Below, one piece after another: positions 9,074-18,535 of a DNA stretch of 64,000 nucleotides. Position numbers and translations under genes: made by a program. The notes under the pieces are model-generated. The model was given only the letters and a program-made list of their open reading frames with translations. It searched no databases and had not been told where the DNA came from. The stretch spans positions 2,818,001 through 2,882,000 of the forward strand of contig NZ_CP042823.1 in assembly GCF_008000895.1 (NCBI RefSeq). Reading direction: 5' to 3'. This stretch comes from Methylobacterium sp. WL1 (GTDB taxonomy: Bacteria > Pseudomonadota > Alphaproteobacteria > Rhizobiales > Beijerinckiaceae). The stretch's first letter is position 1. Every line of letters starts with the position of its first letter.

Positions 9074-10186
9074 GTGAGGATCGCCGTCGTCGCGCATCTG
9101 AAATACCCCATCGCCGAGCCCTACGCAGGAGGCTTGGAGATGCACACCCACCTCCTCGTCCGGACGCTGCAGCGTCGCGGACACGTGGTCACCCTTTTCG
9201 CCAGCACCGGTTCCGACCCCGAGCTTGCTCCCACGATGATGTGCGACCCGACCGGCATTGCGGCGGAAGGCGATGCCCGGCACGAGGCCGCCATTTACGA
9301 TGCGGAAGTCGTCGCCTATCGGGCGATGATGGATATGGTCCGTGCCGGGAATTTTGATCTCGTGCACAACAACGCGTTGGATGACCTGCCACTGCGGGCA
9401 AGCGGTGGGATGAGCCTGCCATGGGTGACCGTGTTACACGTCCCGCCGTTCGACTCCCTCGTCGGCGGGATCGTGGCTGCGGCGCCCGGAATGACGTTCC
9501 TGGCGGTGTCGTCGTCGCTGGCACGGCAATGGTCCGAGACCGTGCCTCACGCGCAGGTGGTGGGCAACGGCGTCGATCTCACGACGTTCACCTACAACGC
9601 CACTCCGGATGTGCCCCCCCATGCGATCTGGTCCGGCCGCATCGTTCCGGAGAAAGGCCTACACCTCGCCATTGACGCTGCCCGGGCAGCGGGCCTGTCG
9701 CTGCACTTCGCCGGACCTAGGCTCGACCCGGCCTACTGGGCGGCCGAGATCGCGCCACGCCTGGGGTGGGACTTGGTAGACCTGGGACACCTCCCGCATC
9801 GTGAGCTTGCCCAACGGATCGGCTTGGCGAGCGTGGCCATCGTCACGCCCCGATGGGAGGAGCCGTTCGGCCTCGTGGTCGCCGAGGCGCTCGCCTGCGG
9901 CACACCGGTCGCGGCCTTCCGCCGTGGCGCGATGCCTGCCATCCTCGACGTAAGCTGCGGACGGTTAGGCAAGCCGGATGACGCGGACGACCTGGGTGCC
10001 GCGATGCGCGAGGCCATGGGCCTGTCACGCCGTGACTGCCGAAACCGAGCAGAAGCGCTTTTCGACGCCGAGGCCATGGCCGACCGCTATCTGGAAGTCT
10101 ATCGACAGATCGTCGACGATCACACACCACGTCGAACTGACGATGACTTGCCATTAGACCATATGAAGGGGAACCGTGCGGCTTAG
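9074..10186 (+). CDS. Family 4 glycosyltransferase (GT-B fold)
   Basis: 370-residue nucleotide-sugar-dependent retaining glycosyltransferase. The N-terminal Rossmann half has the acceptor loop EPYAGGLEMHTHLL. The C-terminal donor half has SGRIVPEKGLHLAIDA and the EX7E motif EPFGLVVAE (about residues 261-269). The start is set at a GTG (VRIAVVAH) with AGGGGTGAG seven bases upstream; a longer ATG frame from 9023 lacks this. No signal peptide or membrane helix, so it acts in the cytosol. The acceptor is unknown; it stands alone, near a hydrolase. Confidence 0.85.
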   Translation: MRIAVVAHLKYPIAEPYAGGLEMHTHLLVRTLQRRGHVVTLFASTGSDPELAPTMMCDPTGIAAEGDARHEAAIYDAEVVAYRAMMDMVRAGNFDLVHNNALDDLPLRASGGMSLPWVTVLHVPPFDSLVGGIVAAAPGMTFLAVSSSLARQWSETVPHAQVVGNGVDLTTFTYNATPDVPPHAIWSGRIVPEKGLHLAIDAARAAGLSLHFAGPRLDPAYWAAEIAPRLGWDLVDLGHLPHRELAQRIGLASVAIVTPRWEEPFGLVVAEALACGTPVAAFRRGAMPAILDVSCGRLGKPDDADDLGAAMREAMGLSRRDCRNRAEALFDAEAMADRYLEVYRQIVDDHTPRRTDDDLPLDHMKGNRAA

Positions 10187-10524
10187 CAGGAATGCAAATG
10201 CGCGGATGGTAACATTTCCACCATCAAGGCAGCCGCCGATCGATCAGATGTATCGCTGCGAAATCTATCTTCGGCTTACAACCTAAAAGCCGCTTTCGCT
10301 ATGACTTCGGGTATGAGCCTATGGTCCAGGCGCTCCCTGCGAAACCAGTTGGAAAGCAGCAAAAACCTGACGCTTATTTCGTCAGCCTCCTTTGAAATCT
10401 AGGGCTGACGTCACAAGGCCACGTCGTCCGGAACGATGGTGGGCCGGGACCGTTGGCCCTGTTGCAGTGCAACGCGGACGGCCTGTCCCACCGCGCTTCC
10501 AACCCCGGGATCGGATACCTCCCC
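10187..10524. other. Intergenic, no gene seen
   Basis: 338 bases between the glycosyltransferase and hydrolase genes. Frames here are short and look non-coding. One small inverted repeat (CTGACG...CGTCAG, about 10368-10386) is the only structure noticed. Confidence 0.5.
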
Positions 10525-11481
10525 ATGGCCCAAAGCCGCGATTTCGTGCGTCCCGCTGCCATCCTAGGGCTGGGAGCCTTGGCCCTGGGCCTGACGGCCA
10601 CCTTGGTTAGCGCCAGGGCACGGCAAGCCGAGCGCGACAACCCGCCGACCGGCCGCCTCATCGACGTTGATGGCGTACAGGTCCACTATGCAGAAGTTGG
10701 TGAGGGGGAGCCCCTGGTGCTCCTGCACGGCAACGGCAGCATGCTCCAAGACTTCATGGCGAGCGGCTTCGTCGAAGCGGCGGCCAAGCGCTACCGCGTC
10801 ATCGCTTTTGACTGCCCAGGCTACGGCTATACCGAGCGGCCCCGCAGCACGATCTGGACGCCCGCCGCGCAGGCGGAGCTCCTTCGCGAGGCACTGCATC
10901 GGATCGGCGTGGCACGCACCCTGGTGCTTGGGCACTCATGGGGCGCCTCAGTCGCCCTCGCGCTCGCACTCGACCACCCGGAGATGGTTCGGGGACTGAT
11001 CCTGGAAAGCGGCTACTACTACGGGTCGGTTCGTGCCGACGTCCTCATGATGTCAGGACCGGCCGTGCCAATCGTCGGCGACATCCTGCGCTATACCGTC
11101 TCGCCGCCGGTCGCGCGTCTCCTGTGGCCGACGATGATCCGCAAGTTGTTCAGTCCCGCGCCGGTGGCAGCCACGTTCATGGGCGTGCCCTCCGAGATGG
11201 CGATCCGTCCCTCGCAACTGAGGGCCAGTGCGGCTGAGTCTGCCTTGATGATCCCGGACGCCCTGGCGATGCAAAGCCGCTACGGCGAGCTCTCCATGCC
11301 GGTCGCCATCGTTGCAGGAAGCGGTGACAAGATGGTGGATCTCGACGCTCAGGCCAAACGCCTCCATCGGGCGCTCCCGGCCAGCAGCCTCCACGTCGTC
11401 GAGGGATGCGGTCACATGATGCATCACACCGCACCGCATGAGGTCATGGCAGCCGTGGACATCATTGCCCGAGCCGCATGA
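10525..11481 (+). CDS. Alpha/beta hydrolase
   Basis: 318 residues. An N-terminal hydrophobic segment (about 12-30, AAILGLGALALGLTATLVSA) is a signal anchor or membrane helix, and a full alpha/beta-hydrolase domain follows. The nucleophile elbow is GHSWG (Ser about residue 138), the oxyanion loop LLHGNGS, the acid probably in AGSGDKMVD and the catalytic His in GCGHMMHH. The start is ATG MAQSRD; the frame is open upstream but reads poorly. Related proteins include haloalkane dehalogenase-like and epoxide hydrolase-like enzymes; the substrate cannot be told. Confidence 0.82.
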   Translation: MAQSRDFVRPAAILGLGALALGLTATLVSARARQAERDNPPTGRLIDVDGVQVHYAEVGEGEPLVLLHGNGSMLQDFMASGFVEAAAKRYRVIAFDCPGYGYTERPRSTIWTPAAQAELLREALHRIGVARTLVLGHSWGASVALALALDHPEMVRGLILESGYYYGSVRADVLMMSGPAVPIVGDILRYTVSPPVARLLWPTMIRKLFSPAPVAATFMGVPSEMAIRPSQLRASAAESALMIPDALAMQSRYGELSMPVAIVAGSGDKMVDLDAQAKRLHRALPASSLHVVEGCGHMMHHTAPHEVMAAVDIIARAA

Positions 11482-12348
11482 GCAGGTCCGCGCGGCGGGA
11501 AACCTGAGCGGACTTGACCCCGTGACCCGAAATCGGTCTTTTCCAAGCGACTGTTCTCGAATTGCGCGAACGTGAAACGGACAGCGCATGCAGTTTAGAA
11601 GCCGCAGGTGCTGCCTCACTCTAAGTTGATTTAGTGCCGAACTTTGAGGCCCAAAAGCAAAACATTGGGTCGGCTATTACGAGGAGATCCCGCACTCGCC
11701 TATCAGGGGCAGAGCGACGAAGTTGGTGATTTTGATTGCCGGGTTCGCTGCTAAGTCGATGAGGTAGCTGGAGCGAGTATCTCTAAGTTGTCTGAGGAGC
11801 GGTTGAGTTTGAGTCGGTATTAATCGGGAAAACGAGTCAGCAAATCGGGAAACCAGTCTGTTTCACTCGGGAACGATAGGAGCGCCGGTTTGCGGCGGGC
11901 GCTGAATGCGGCGGACGTGCCGTGGATGTTCTGGGTGGACACCGAACACAGCCGGGAGTTCATGGTCGTCCGCGGCCGGAACCTGTCCGGCCCCGGGCTG
12001 CGCCATGGCGTCATCGCCCGGTATGCCCGTAGGTTCCCCCGGCATGGAAGTCGAGGGCATGGAGCCCGATACCTATGAAGCCGACCTGTTCGGGTCGGAA
12101 GCCAGAAGCGTCTTCACCCGTTACCGCGGCGGAACGCCGGCCTGAGGCTGGAAGCGGCCATTGGCGCCCGAACCCGTCTTCCAGGTTGACCGTCTCGGTT
12201 CGTCGATGCGGTCGATAGGCTGAGCGCCGCCTTCGGTTCTCGGAAACCTCCGTCCAATAAGCACGGAACCCGGCGCTTCATTCCGGCTATCCCGGTCCCC
12301 CGCCCTCGACCGCGATTGCGACCGCAAGGATGCATCCGGCTGGACTGC
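11482..12348. other. Long non-coding or decayed stretch
   Basis: About 870 bases with only weak frames. Around 11890-12145 two overlapping plus-strand frames (ALNAADVPWMFWVDTEH and PDTYEADLFGSEARSVFTRY) each look partly protein-like, which would fit a small gene broken by a frameshift. No family recognised. Base composition drops between 11600 and 11880. Nothing else seen. Confidence 0.4.
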
Positions 12349-13083
12349 CTATCGCGCGCCTTCCGTACCGCCGGGCCTCTCGACCTGCCCACGACGCTGG
12401 AGCCGAAGGGCCACGATCCAGCACAGGGCGGCCCAAGCCGATCCCACGCACCAACCCGCGAGCACGTCCGTCGCGTAATGCACCCCAAGGTAGACCCGGC
12501 TCAGTCCGACCACGATGGAGAGGAAGACCGCGCATCCCGTGAAGTATGCCTTCAGACGAGCGTCCGCGGCGACGCGCGTCATGAGCGCTCCAAGCGTCAG
12601 GAAGGTCACCGCGGAGAGCATGGCATGGCTGCTGGGGAAGCTGGAGGTAAAGACCTGGATGCCGTCGGGGATGTCGGGACGGGGCCGGCTGAAGAGCAGC
12701 TTCAGTCCGAAACTGACGACCGTTCCCCCGAGGATCGAGCCCACCAGCAGGACGGCGGCCCCGCGCTTCCGGATCAGGAGCAGGTAGCCGACCACGCCCG
12801 CCAGTAGGAAGCAGAGCACGACCATGCTGCCCAACGCGGTCACGTCGCGGGCCATCTCGTGGAGCCAGGCTGGGCCTATGGCGTCGGTGGCGCCGACCGG
12901 GCGGAAGAAGTGGGCGATGCGGGTGTCGAAGGCCGTCGTGTCACCCTCCACGACCTCCTCGGCGAGGAGGCCGAAGCCGAGGATGAGGGCGGCTACGCAG
13001 AACAGCGACGCGATCAGGCCTATCTCCCTCCGGCCGAGACGCGCGACGATGGCCGCCGGGGCGGGCGGGGTTACTTGGTTCAT
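12349..13083 (-). CDS. PAP2-family membrane phosphatase
   Basis: 244 residues, five or six membrane helices. All three PAP2 motifs are intact: KX6RP (K128, R135-P136), PSSH (150-153) and SRX5HX3D (S195, R196, H202, D206). Such enzymes dephosphorylate lipid phosphates such as phosphatidic acid, undecaprenyl diphosphate or lipid A on the periplasmic side. It is the last gene of a co-directional set with three COG4705 proteins and a two-component system. A similar PAP2 gene lies at 41425-42228 beside another COG4705 gene. Confidence 0.92.
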   Translation of the reverse strand: MNQVTPPAPAAIVARLGRREIGLIASLFCVAALILGFGLLAEEVVEGDTTAFDTRIAHFFRPVGATDAIGPAWLHEMARDVTALGSMVVLCFLLAGVVGYLLLIRKRGAAVLLVGSILGGTVVSFGLKLLFSRPRPDIPDGIQVFTSSFPSSHAMLSAVTFLTLGALMTRVAADARLKAYFTGCAVFLSIVVGLSRVYLGVHYATDVLAGWCVGSAWAALCWIVALRLQRRGQVERPGGTEGAR

Positions 13084-13126
13084 CGATCCTGGTTCCTGGT
13101 CGGATGTAGGGGCCCGGCGGCGGGCA

Positions 13127-13903
13127 TCAGGACGCGGTCGCGTCCGCCCCCGGATGCCGTCCGGCCCTCTGTGGCAGCAGGACGATCAGCGCGACGATGA
13201 AGGCCGCGATGACAGCGGAGGCGAATGGCCGGCTGAGGTCCAGCCCCCCATCGATGGCCGGCTTGTCGAGGAAGTCACCCACCATGGCACCGAGCGGCCG
13301 CGTCAAGATGAAGGCCGCCCAGAAGAGCGCGACACGCGACATTGAGGTCCGGTAGTATAAGACGATGACCACCGCGAGGGCCGCCCCGAACACGAGGGCG
13401 CCGCCCTGGTAGCCGAGCCCGCCCGTGTCGGCGAGCCAATCGCCCAGCGCCGTGCCGAGCGTCTGGGAGAAGGTGATGGCGCCCCAGTAAAACGCCTCGA
13501 TCCGCGGCGTCGAGACCGTTTCGACCGACACGGTGCCCTCGGACGCGTACCAAAGCCAGAGCACCGCTGCGAGGCAGGCGAGGAGCAGGGCCGACCCGCC
13601 GGTGTATCCGATGCCGAGCGAGCGGTCGGCGAAGTCCGCCATGGTGGTGCCGAAGGTGGTCGAGGCGACGATGGTGGACCAGTAGAGGACGGGGTTGAAC
13701 CGTTTCGCCATGACCTGGGCGACCACGAGGCCGAGCAGCACCACGCCGAACAGGGCGGTGCCGGCGAGGTAACCCCAGTTCAGTGTCATGGTGACGGTGT
13801 CGCCGCCGGTCTCGCCGAGCGTGGTGGCCAGGATCTTGATGATCCAGAAGCCGAGCGTGACCTCAGGGACCTTGCTCAAGGTGCGTTCGAGGGTGTCGTT
13901 CAT
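13127..13903 (-). CDS. COG4705-type membrane protein, copy 1
   Basis: 258 residues, about eight membrane helices. It belongs to the uncharacterised COG4705 family, recognised by KVPEVTLGFWIIKILATTLGE near the start. Four internal repeats of about 60 residues each carry a Thr-Thr/Gln-Thr-Leu-Gly-x3-Gly/Ala-Asp/Asn element (ATTLGETGGD, STTFGTTMAD, SQTLGTALGD, TRPLGAMVGD), which puts acidic residues in equivalent places in each repeat. That suggests a pseudo-symmetric channel or carrier; function is unknown. It lies 29 bases after the next copy. Confidence 0.8.
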   Translation of the reverse strand: MNDTLERTLSKVPEVTLGFWIIKILATTLGETGGDTVTMTLNWGYLAGTALFGVVLLGLVVAQVMAKRFNPVLYWSTIVASTTFGTTMADFADRSLGIGYTGGSALLLACLAAVLWLWYASEGTVSVETVSTPRIEAFYWGAITFSQTLGTALGDWLADTGGLGYQGGALVFGAALAVVIVLYYRTSMSRVALFWAAFILTRPLGAMVGDFLDKPAIDGGLDLSRPFASAVIAAFIVALIVLLPQRAGRHPGADATAS

Positions 13904-13932
13904 TTGATGGATCCTTCGGCTGGAGGTGAACC

Positions 13933-14715
13933 TCAGGCGGCATCGACGCCGACCGCGTGACGACCGGCACGCTGCGGGATGAGGAGCACGAGCAGCACCA
14001 TGAGGAGCGCCAGCACCGCGGAGATCGTGATGTCGTCGATGCCCAGGCCGCCCGACGCCGCGGGCTTGTCGAGCGAGTTGGCGAGGGTGGCGCCGAGCGG
14101 CCGCGTCAGGATGAAGGCGGTCCAGAAAAGCAGCGGCCGGGATACGCGCGTCCGGAGATGCAGGGCCGTTACGACGGCGAGCGCGAGGACGATGAGGAGC
14201 GCGCTGCCGTTGTACCCAAGGCCGGTGCTGTCTGCCATCCAGTCACCCAGCGCGGTGCCGAGCGTCTGCGAGAACATGATCGTGGCCCAGTAGAACCCTT
14301 CGGCCTGCGGGGTCCGCACCGATTCCACGGCGACGGTGCCCAGGGTGTGCTTCCAGAGGAGGAGGGTCGCGACGACCGAGGCGAGGAGGATCAGCGATCC
14401 GCCGAGGTAGCCGATGCCGAGGGATCGGTCGCAGAAGTCCGCCAGCGTCGTACCGGCGAGCGTCGTCGCGGTGATCACGGCCCAGTACAGGATGGGATGG
14501 AAGCGGGTTGCCCGGATCTGTGCCGCGAGCAGCACGGCCAATACGGTCCCGAAGATCGCCGTACCCGTGAGATAGCCCAGGCCGAGCGTCAGGGCGACGG
14601 CGTTGCCGCCGACCTCGCCCAGCGTGGTGGCCACGATCTTGATCGCCCAGAACCCGGCGGTGGCTTCCGGCACCTTGCCGGGTTCCGTGGGAATGGTTCG
14701 CTCGGGTCGTTGCAT
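13933..14715 (-). CDS. COG4705-type membrane protein, copy 2
   Basis: 260 residues with the same four-repeat plan (ATTLGEVGGN, ATTLAGTTLAD, SQTLGTALGD, TRPLGATLAN). It is closer in sequence to the fourth copy at 38629-39396 than to copies 1 and 3, as both share GYLxGT, ADxxDRSLGIGYLGGS and PLGATxANSLDKP. Two of the acidic positions are Asn here. Co-directional with copy 1 and the small exported protein; gaps of about 30 bases imply one transcript. Confidence 0.8.
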   Translation of the reverse strand: MQRPERTIPTEPGKVPEATAGFWAIKIVATTLGEVGGNAVALTLGLGYLTGTAIFGTVLAVLLAAQIRATRFHPILYWAVITATTLAGTTLADFCDRSLGIGYLGGSLILLASVVATLLLWKHTLGTVAVESVRTPQAEGFYWATIMFSQTLGTALGDWMADSTGLGYNGSALLIVLALAVVTALHLRTRVSRPLLFWTAFILTRPLGATLANSLDKPAASGGLGIDDITISAVLALLMVLLVLLIPQRAGRHAVGVDAA

Positions 14716-14745
14716 GAGGATGCCTTATGTGAGGCCGGGGTCGGT

Positions 14746-15150
14746 TCAGGCGGCCTGCATCCGGTCGATGACCGCGAGCAGATCGTCGATGGCGCGACGG
14801 CAGGCGGCCGGGTCGGGGGGCGAAGCCCGCAGCGCGTCGAGTGCGCCATCGATGGCCTTGTCCACGATGTGCCAGTCGGCGGCCGCACGCGGCTTGAGAC
14901 CCGCCTCGGCTCCGTCCCACGAGAGTTCGAGGTCCTTGATGCGCCCCTTCGCGGCCGGAAGGTCGCCCCGGTCGGTGAGAGCCTTCACCTCGACGACGAT
15001 GGCCCGGAATTTCGAGAGGTCGCCGAGCTTCGACGTGGCAGCCTCCGGAGCTGTCGCGCCGGAGGCGTCCTGCATCGCCAGCAGGACGAGAGGTGCGGCG
15101 GTGCCCCCGACGATCACGGCGACAACCGTGGCAAGGATGATGGTTCTCAT
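14746..15150 (-). CDS. Small exported helical protein of unknown function
   Basis: 134 residues. An uncleaved or cleaved signal helix (about 3-25, [20 protein letters not shown]) precedes a soluble, mostly helical region with [20 protein letters not shown] and [23 protein letters not shown]. The conserved-looking Trp residues and the spacing resemble small periplasmic proteins found beside COG4705 genes; no named function. It lies between two COG4705 genes in the same transcript, so it probably works with them outside the inner membrane. Confidence 0.65.
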   Translation of the reverse strand: MRTIILATVVAVIVGGTAAPLVLLAMQDASGATAPEAATSKLGDLSKFRAIVVEVKALTDRGDLPAAKGRIKDLELSWDGAEAGLKPRAAADWHIVDKAIDGALDALRASPPDPAACRRAIDDLLAVIDRMQAA

Positions 15151-15223
15151 GGTCTTCCCTCCGGCTCATGCGGCGTTGGGCAGTGGGAAAATGGAGGGCG
15201 TTCGGACATCTTCCGGGCAAAGC

Positions 15224-15997
15224 TCAGCCCCCACGCAGTCCCCCGGGCTCTCCCGATGGCGGGACCAGGCTCAAAGCCCCCACCAAGGCGACGATGACCG
15301 CGAGGAAGACGAGGCTGGTTTGGGCCGTGCCGAACCCGAGACCGCCGTACTCCCGCGCCTGCGAGAGGAGATCGCCGAGGGACGCGCCGAGGGGCCGCGT
15401 GACGATGTAGGCGAACCAGAAGGTCAGCACCGGGTTCGCGCCGAGGCCCCGGGCGAGCGCAAGGGCGGCCAGGCCCGTGCCGAAGATGACGACGCCAAGA
15501 TTGAAGCCGAGCCCGAGCGCCTCCGTGGCGAGGTCGCCCGCCGCCGTGCCGAGCGCGAAGGTCAGGAGGATGGCGAGCCAGTAGAACGCCTCGCGCCTGC
15601 GGGTCACGATGGCATGGATCGAGAGGGTCCCCTCGGTCGCGAACCAGACGGCGAACACCGCGGCCAGGGCGCACGCGAACACGCCCGTGCTCACGAAAAG
15701 GCTGACGCCGAGCTTGTCGGTCAGGATGTCGGTGACCTGCGTGCCGACCACGCTGACGAGCGCGACGGTCGACCAATAGATCCACGGCACGTAGCGTCGC
15801 TGACGCAATTGCAGGGCGAGGGCTCCGGCCAGGAGGGCGGCCGTGATCGTGGTCGTGGTCGCCGCGCCGAGGCTTACGTTGACGGCGAGATAGTCCGCTC
15901 CGGTCTCGCCGACCGTCGTCGAGAGGATCTTGATGACCCAGAAGGCCGCGGTGACCTCCGGGACCTTGTTCAGGACCCGGACCTGTTTCCCGCTCAT
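15224..15997 (-). CDS. COG4705-type membrane protein, copy 3
   Basis: 257 residues, the most divergent copy. It keeps KVPEVTAAFWVIKILSTTVGE and the repeated elements (STTVGETGAD, SVVGTQVTD, TFALGTAAGD, TRPLGASLGD), with acidic residues at all four positions. It is the first gene after the histidine kinase (gap 93 bases), so it may head the regulated part of the cluster. Function unknown; transport of an ion is a guess from its symmetry and acidic positions. Confidence 0.78.
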   Translation of the reverse strand: MSGKQVRVLNKVPEVTAAFWVIKILSTTVGETGADYLAVNVSLGAATTTTITAALLAGALALQLRQRRYVPWIYWSTVALVSVVGTQVTDILTDKLGVSLFVSTGVFACALAAVFAVWFATEGTLSIHAIVTRRREAFYWLAILLTFALGTAAGDLATEALGLGFNLGVVIFGTGLAALALARGLGANPVLTFWFAYIVTRPLGASLGDLLSQAREYGGLGFGTAQTSLVFLAVIVALVGALSLVPPSGEPGGLRGG

Positions 15998-16090
15998 TCC
16001 CGTCTCCCGTCCGTCATCGTCCGCGGTGGGTGATAGCCGGCCAGAATGAGGACGGAATGAGCGCAGGCCCGGGGAAGCGCAGGGACGTTC

Positions 16091-17374
16091 TCAGGACTGA
16101 GGACGGACCTCCGCTATCGCCCCTTGCCCGTCGCGGCGGTTCTCGACCGTGAGGCTCAAGCCGTGTCGCTCCGCGGCGCGGCGGGCGATGGCCAAGCCGA
16201 GGCCGGTTCCCTCGATCCCCGGCGGGGCGGCCCGGAAGAAGCGGTCGAAGAGACGCGATGCGCTGCCCGGCGGCAGGCCGCAGCCGGTATCGCGCACCGT
16301 CACGACGGCCTTCCCGTCCCGAAGCCGGAGCGTGACGTCGACCTGCCCGCCTGCCGGGGTGTAGCGCAGGGCGTTGTCGATCAGGCTGGAAAAAAGGGTC
16401 GTGAGCTCGTCGCGAACGGCGGGAATCCGCACAGGCGTCTCGATGTCCACGCCGAGGTCGATATCCTTGCCTTGCGCGAGCACGACATGGTCGGCGACGC
16501 AGTCGAGCAGAACCTGTCCGAGGTCGACGGTCTCGCGACTTCCCGCGATGTCGTCGTCGAGGCGGGCGAGGCGGAGCAGCTGATCCACCAATCGGCTCGC
16601 CCGAGCGATGCCCCTCGCAAGCGCCATGCGTCGGTCGTCCTGCCCCCCGTCGAGGGCGCCGACCTGGATCTGCATCGCGGCCAGCGGCGTCCGGAGTTCA
16701 TGCGCCGCGTCGGCGACGAACCGTTTCTGGGCGTCGAGCGCGGCCTGCAGGCGCAGGATCAGGCCGTTCATGGCCTCGACCAGCGGCGCGACCTCCGCCG
16801 GCACGCCGCGCGGGGAAAGCGGGCCGTTCGCCGTCGCGCCCCGCCCCGCGAGGTCTCGCACCAGGTCGTCCAGCCGCCGAAGGACCCGGTCCATCGCCCA
16901 CCCGACCACGATCCACGATAGCGGGATCAGGAGCAGCAAGGGGGCCAAGGCCCCCAGCGCCGCGTTCCGCGCGAACTCGGTCCTCACCACCTCGCGTTGC
17001 GCGACCCGGACCATCGTGGTGCCGTTGGCCGTCGCGTAGGTGCGCCAGGCTTCCCCGCCCATGACGACGTCCGCGTAACCGGTGCGCTCGGGCCGCCGTT
17101 CGTCGACGCCGCGGTCGCTGCGCAGGAGCCGTCCGTCCTTCCAGATCGACACGGCGAGCTGGTCCTCCGGATCCTGGTCGGCGGCCGGCGGGGCATCCGC
17201 GTCCGGGAGACCGGGGCCGGCGTTGAGGGCGACCTGCCGCAGCTGACCGTCGAGGAAGTCGGACGCTTCCCCGCGCGCCAGGACGTAGGCCGCGAGCATC
17301 GCGGCAAGGCCGATGCCGGCGAGGAGGGCGGTCATCCACCCCAGCGCGGTCCGGCGCAGGGAAACGACCCTCAT
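16091..17374 (-). CDS. Sensor histidine kinase (QseC/TctE-like)
   Basis: 427 residues. TM1 (about 11-33), a periplasmic sensor region of about 110 residues, TM2 (about 150-170), a HAMP-like linker, an H-box (AHELRTPLAAMQI, phospho-His), an N-box (SLIDNALRYTP) and G-boxes (DTGCGLPPGS and GTGLGLAIARR). All catalytic parts are present. Its start overlaps the response-regulator stop by 4 bp. It probably controls the PAP2/COG4705 genes downstream. The signal is unknown; the sensor region is rich in Asp and Pro. Confidence 0.92.
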   Translation of the reverse strand: MRVVSLRRTALGWMTALLAGIGLAAMLAAYVLARGEASDFLDGQLRQVALNAGPGLPDADAPPAADQDPEDQLAVSIWKDGRLLRSDRGVDERRPERTGYADVVMGGEAWRTYATANGTTMVRVAQREVVRTEFARNAALGALAPLLLLIPLSWIVVGWAMDRVLRRLDDLVRDLAGRGATANGPLSPRGVPAEVAPLVEAMNGLILRLQAALDAQKRFVADAAHELRTPLAAMQIQVGALDGGQDDRRMALARGIARASRLVDQLLRLARLDDDIAGSRETVDLGQVLLDCVADHVVLAQGKDIDLGVDIETPVRIPAVRDELTTLFSSLIDNALRYTPAGGQVDVTLRLRDGKAVVTVRDTGCGLPPGSASRLFDRFFRAAPPGIEGTGLGLAIARRAAERHGLSLTVENRRDGQGAIAEVRPQS

Positions 17375-18030
17375 GGCTTCGGCACCATCCAGCCGGCGCC
17401 CCGGACATTGAGGATCGAACCCTTGCCGACCTTGCGGCGGATCGTGAGGATGATGGCGTCTACGGCGTTGCTCTCGACTTCATCGCCCCATCCGTAGATG
17501 CGTTCCTCGATCTGGGCCCGCGACAGGATGCGGCCCGGTCGCTCCATAAGGGCATGCATGAGGGCGTACTCACGGGCGGACAGTACGGCGACGGTTCCGG
17601 CGTGGAAGAGGGCGTGGGTCTCGGTATCGAGCTCGGTGTCGGCGGCCACCAGCCGGGCGCTCGCCCGTCCCGCCCGGCGCCGGAGGATGGCACGCATCCG
17701 CGCCAGCAACTCGCGCATCTCAAACGGCTTCACCAGGTAGTCGTCCGCCCCGAGGTCGAGGCCGGCGATGCGGCTGTCGAGGCCGTCCCGGGCCGTGACG
17801 ATGAGCACCGACGTGTCGATGCCCGCCGCCCGGGCGGATCGGAGGACGTGGAGGCCGTCACCGCCCGGCAGGCCGAGGTCGAGCAGGACGAGCGCATGGC
17901 CGCCGTTGCGCAGCGCGGTCTCGGCTTCGACGCCGTCGCGGACCCAATCGACGGAATAGCCCTCGGCCGAAAGGCCGTGCGAAAGCCCTTCGCCGATCAT
18001 CCGGTCATCTTCGATCAACAGCACGCGCAT
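17371..18030 (-). CDS. OmpR-family response regulator
   Basis: 219 residues. The receiver domain has the phospho-acceptor Asp in LVLLDLGLPGGDG (about residue 51), an acidic pocket IEDD and the Lys of LVKPFEMREL. A winged-helix output domain with VDAIILTIRRKVG follows. The start is set at MRVLLIEDD, the usual family start, rather than 14 codons upstream. It is the first gene of the two-component pair (QseB/TctD-like), coupled to the kinase. Confidence 0.92.
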   Translation of the reverse strand: MRVLLIEDDRMIGEGLSHGLSAEGYSVDWVRDGVEAETALRNGGHALVLLDLGLPGGDGLHVLRSARAAGIDTSVLIVTARDGLDSRIAGLDLGADDYLVKPFEMRELLARMRAILRRRAGRASARLVAADTELDTETHALFHAGTVAVLSAREYALMHALMERPGRILSRAQIEERIYGWGDEVESNAVDAIILTIRRKVGKGSILNVRGAGWMVPKP

Positions 18031-18100
18031 CGGTCGCCCCGTCCGGCTTCGCGCCTTCGTCGTGAACGGCACGACGATGCGTCTTCTCCACCGGACTTCA

Positions 18101-18535
18101 TCAACGATAGGCCACGAGCACCGCCCCGGCGGCGATGAGCGCGACGCCGACCCAGTTCGGCGCGGATAGCCGTTCGCCTAGGAAGGTCACGCCGAAGATG
18201 GCCACCAGTACGACGCTGAGCTTGTCGATGGGGGCCACGCGGCTGGCCTCGCCGAGCTTGAGGGCGCGGAAGTAGCAGATCCACGAGCCTCCGGTGGCGA
18301 GGCCCGACAGGACGAGGAACACGTAGGTCCTTGCCGACACCGATCCGACCGGTTGCCACTGGCCGGTACCCACCAGGATGGCGCCGAGCGCGCAGAGTAT
18401 GACGACCGTGCGAACGAAGGTGGCGAAATCGGAATTGACGTTCTCGATGCCGACCTTGGCGAAGATCGCGGTCAGCGCAGCGAAGGCGGCCGAAAGCAGT
18501 GCCCACAGTTGCCAGTATCCGAGTAGTGATCTCAT
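18101..18535 (-). CDS. Single-domain EamA/DMT transporter
   Basis: 144 residues, four to five helices: one EamA domain rather than the usual two, typical of the short EamA proteins that work as dimers. It starts MRSLLGYWQLWALLSAAFAA, with conserved GxATGGSWICYFRALKLGEAS and FLGERLSAPNWVG. The substrate is unknown. It lies 70 bases upstream of the response regulator on the same strand. Confidence 0.82.
   Translation of the reverse strand: MRSLLGYWQLWALLSAAFAALTAIFAKVGIENVNSDFATFVRTVVILCALGAILVGTGQWQPVGSVSARTYVFLVLSGLATGGSWICYFRALKLGEASRVAPIDKLSVVLVAIFGVTFLGERLSAPNWVGVALIAAGAVLVAYR

Noticed and set aside
10368..10386. Small inverted repeat as a terminator
   Set aside because: 6-bp arms without T-run; too weak.
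13957..16033. Long plus-strand frames (446 and 476 residues) opposite the COG4705 genes
   Set aside because: Highly charged low-complexity shadows of membrane-protein genes.
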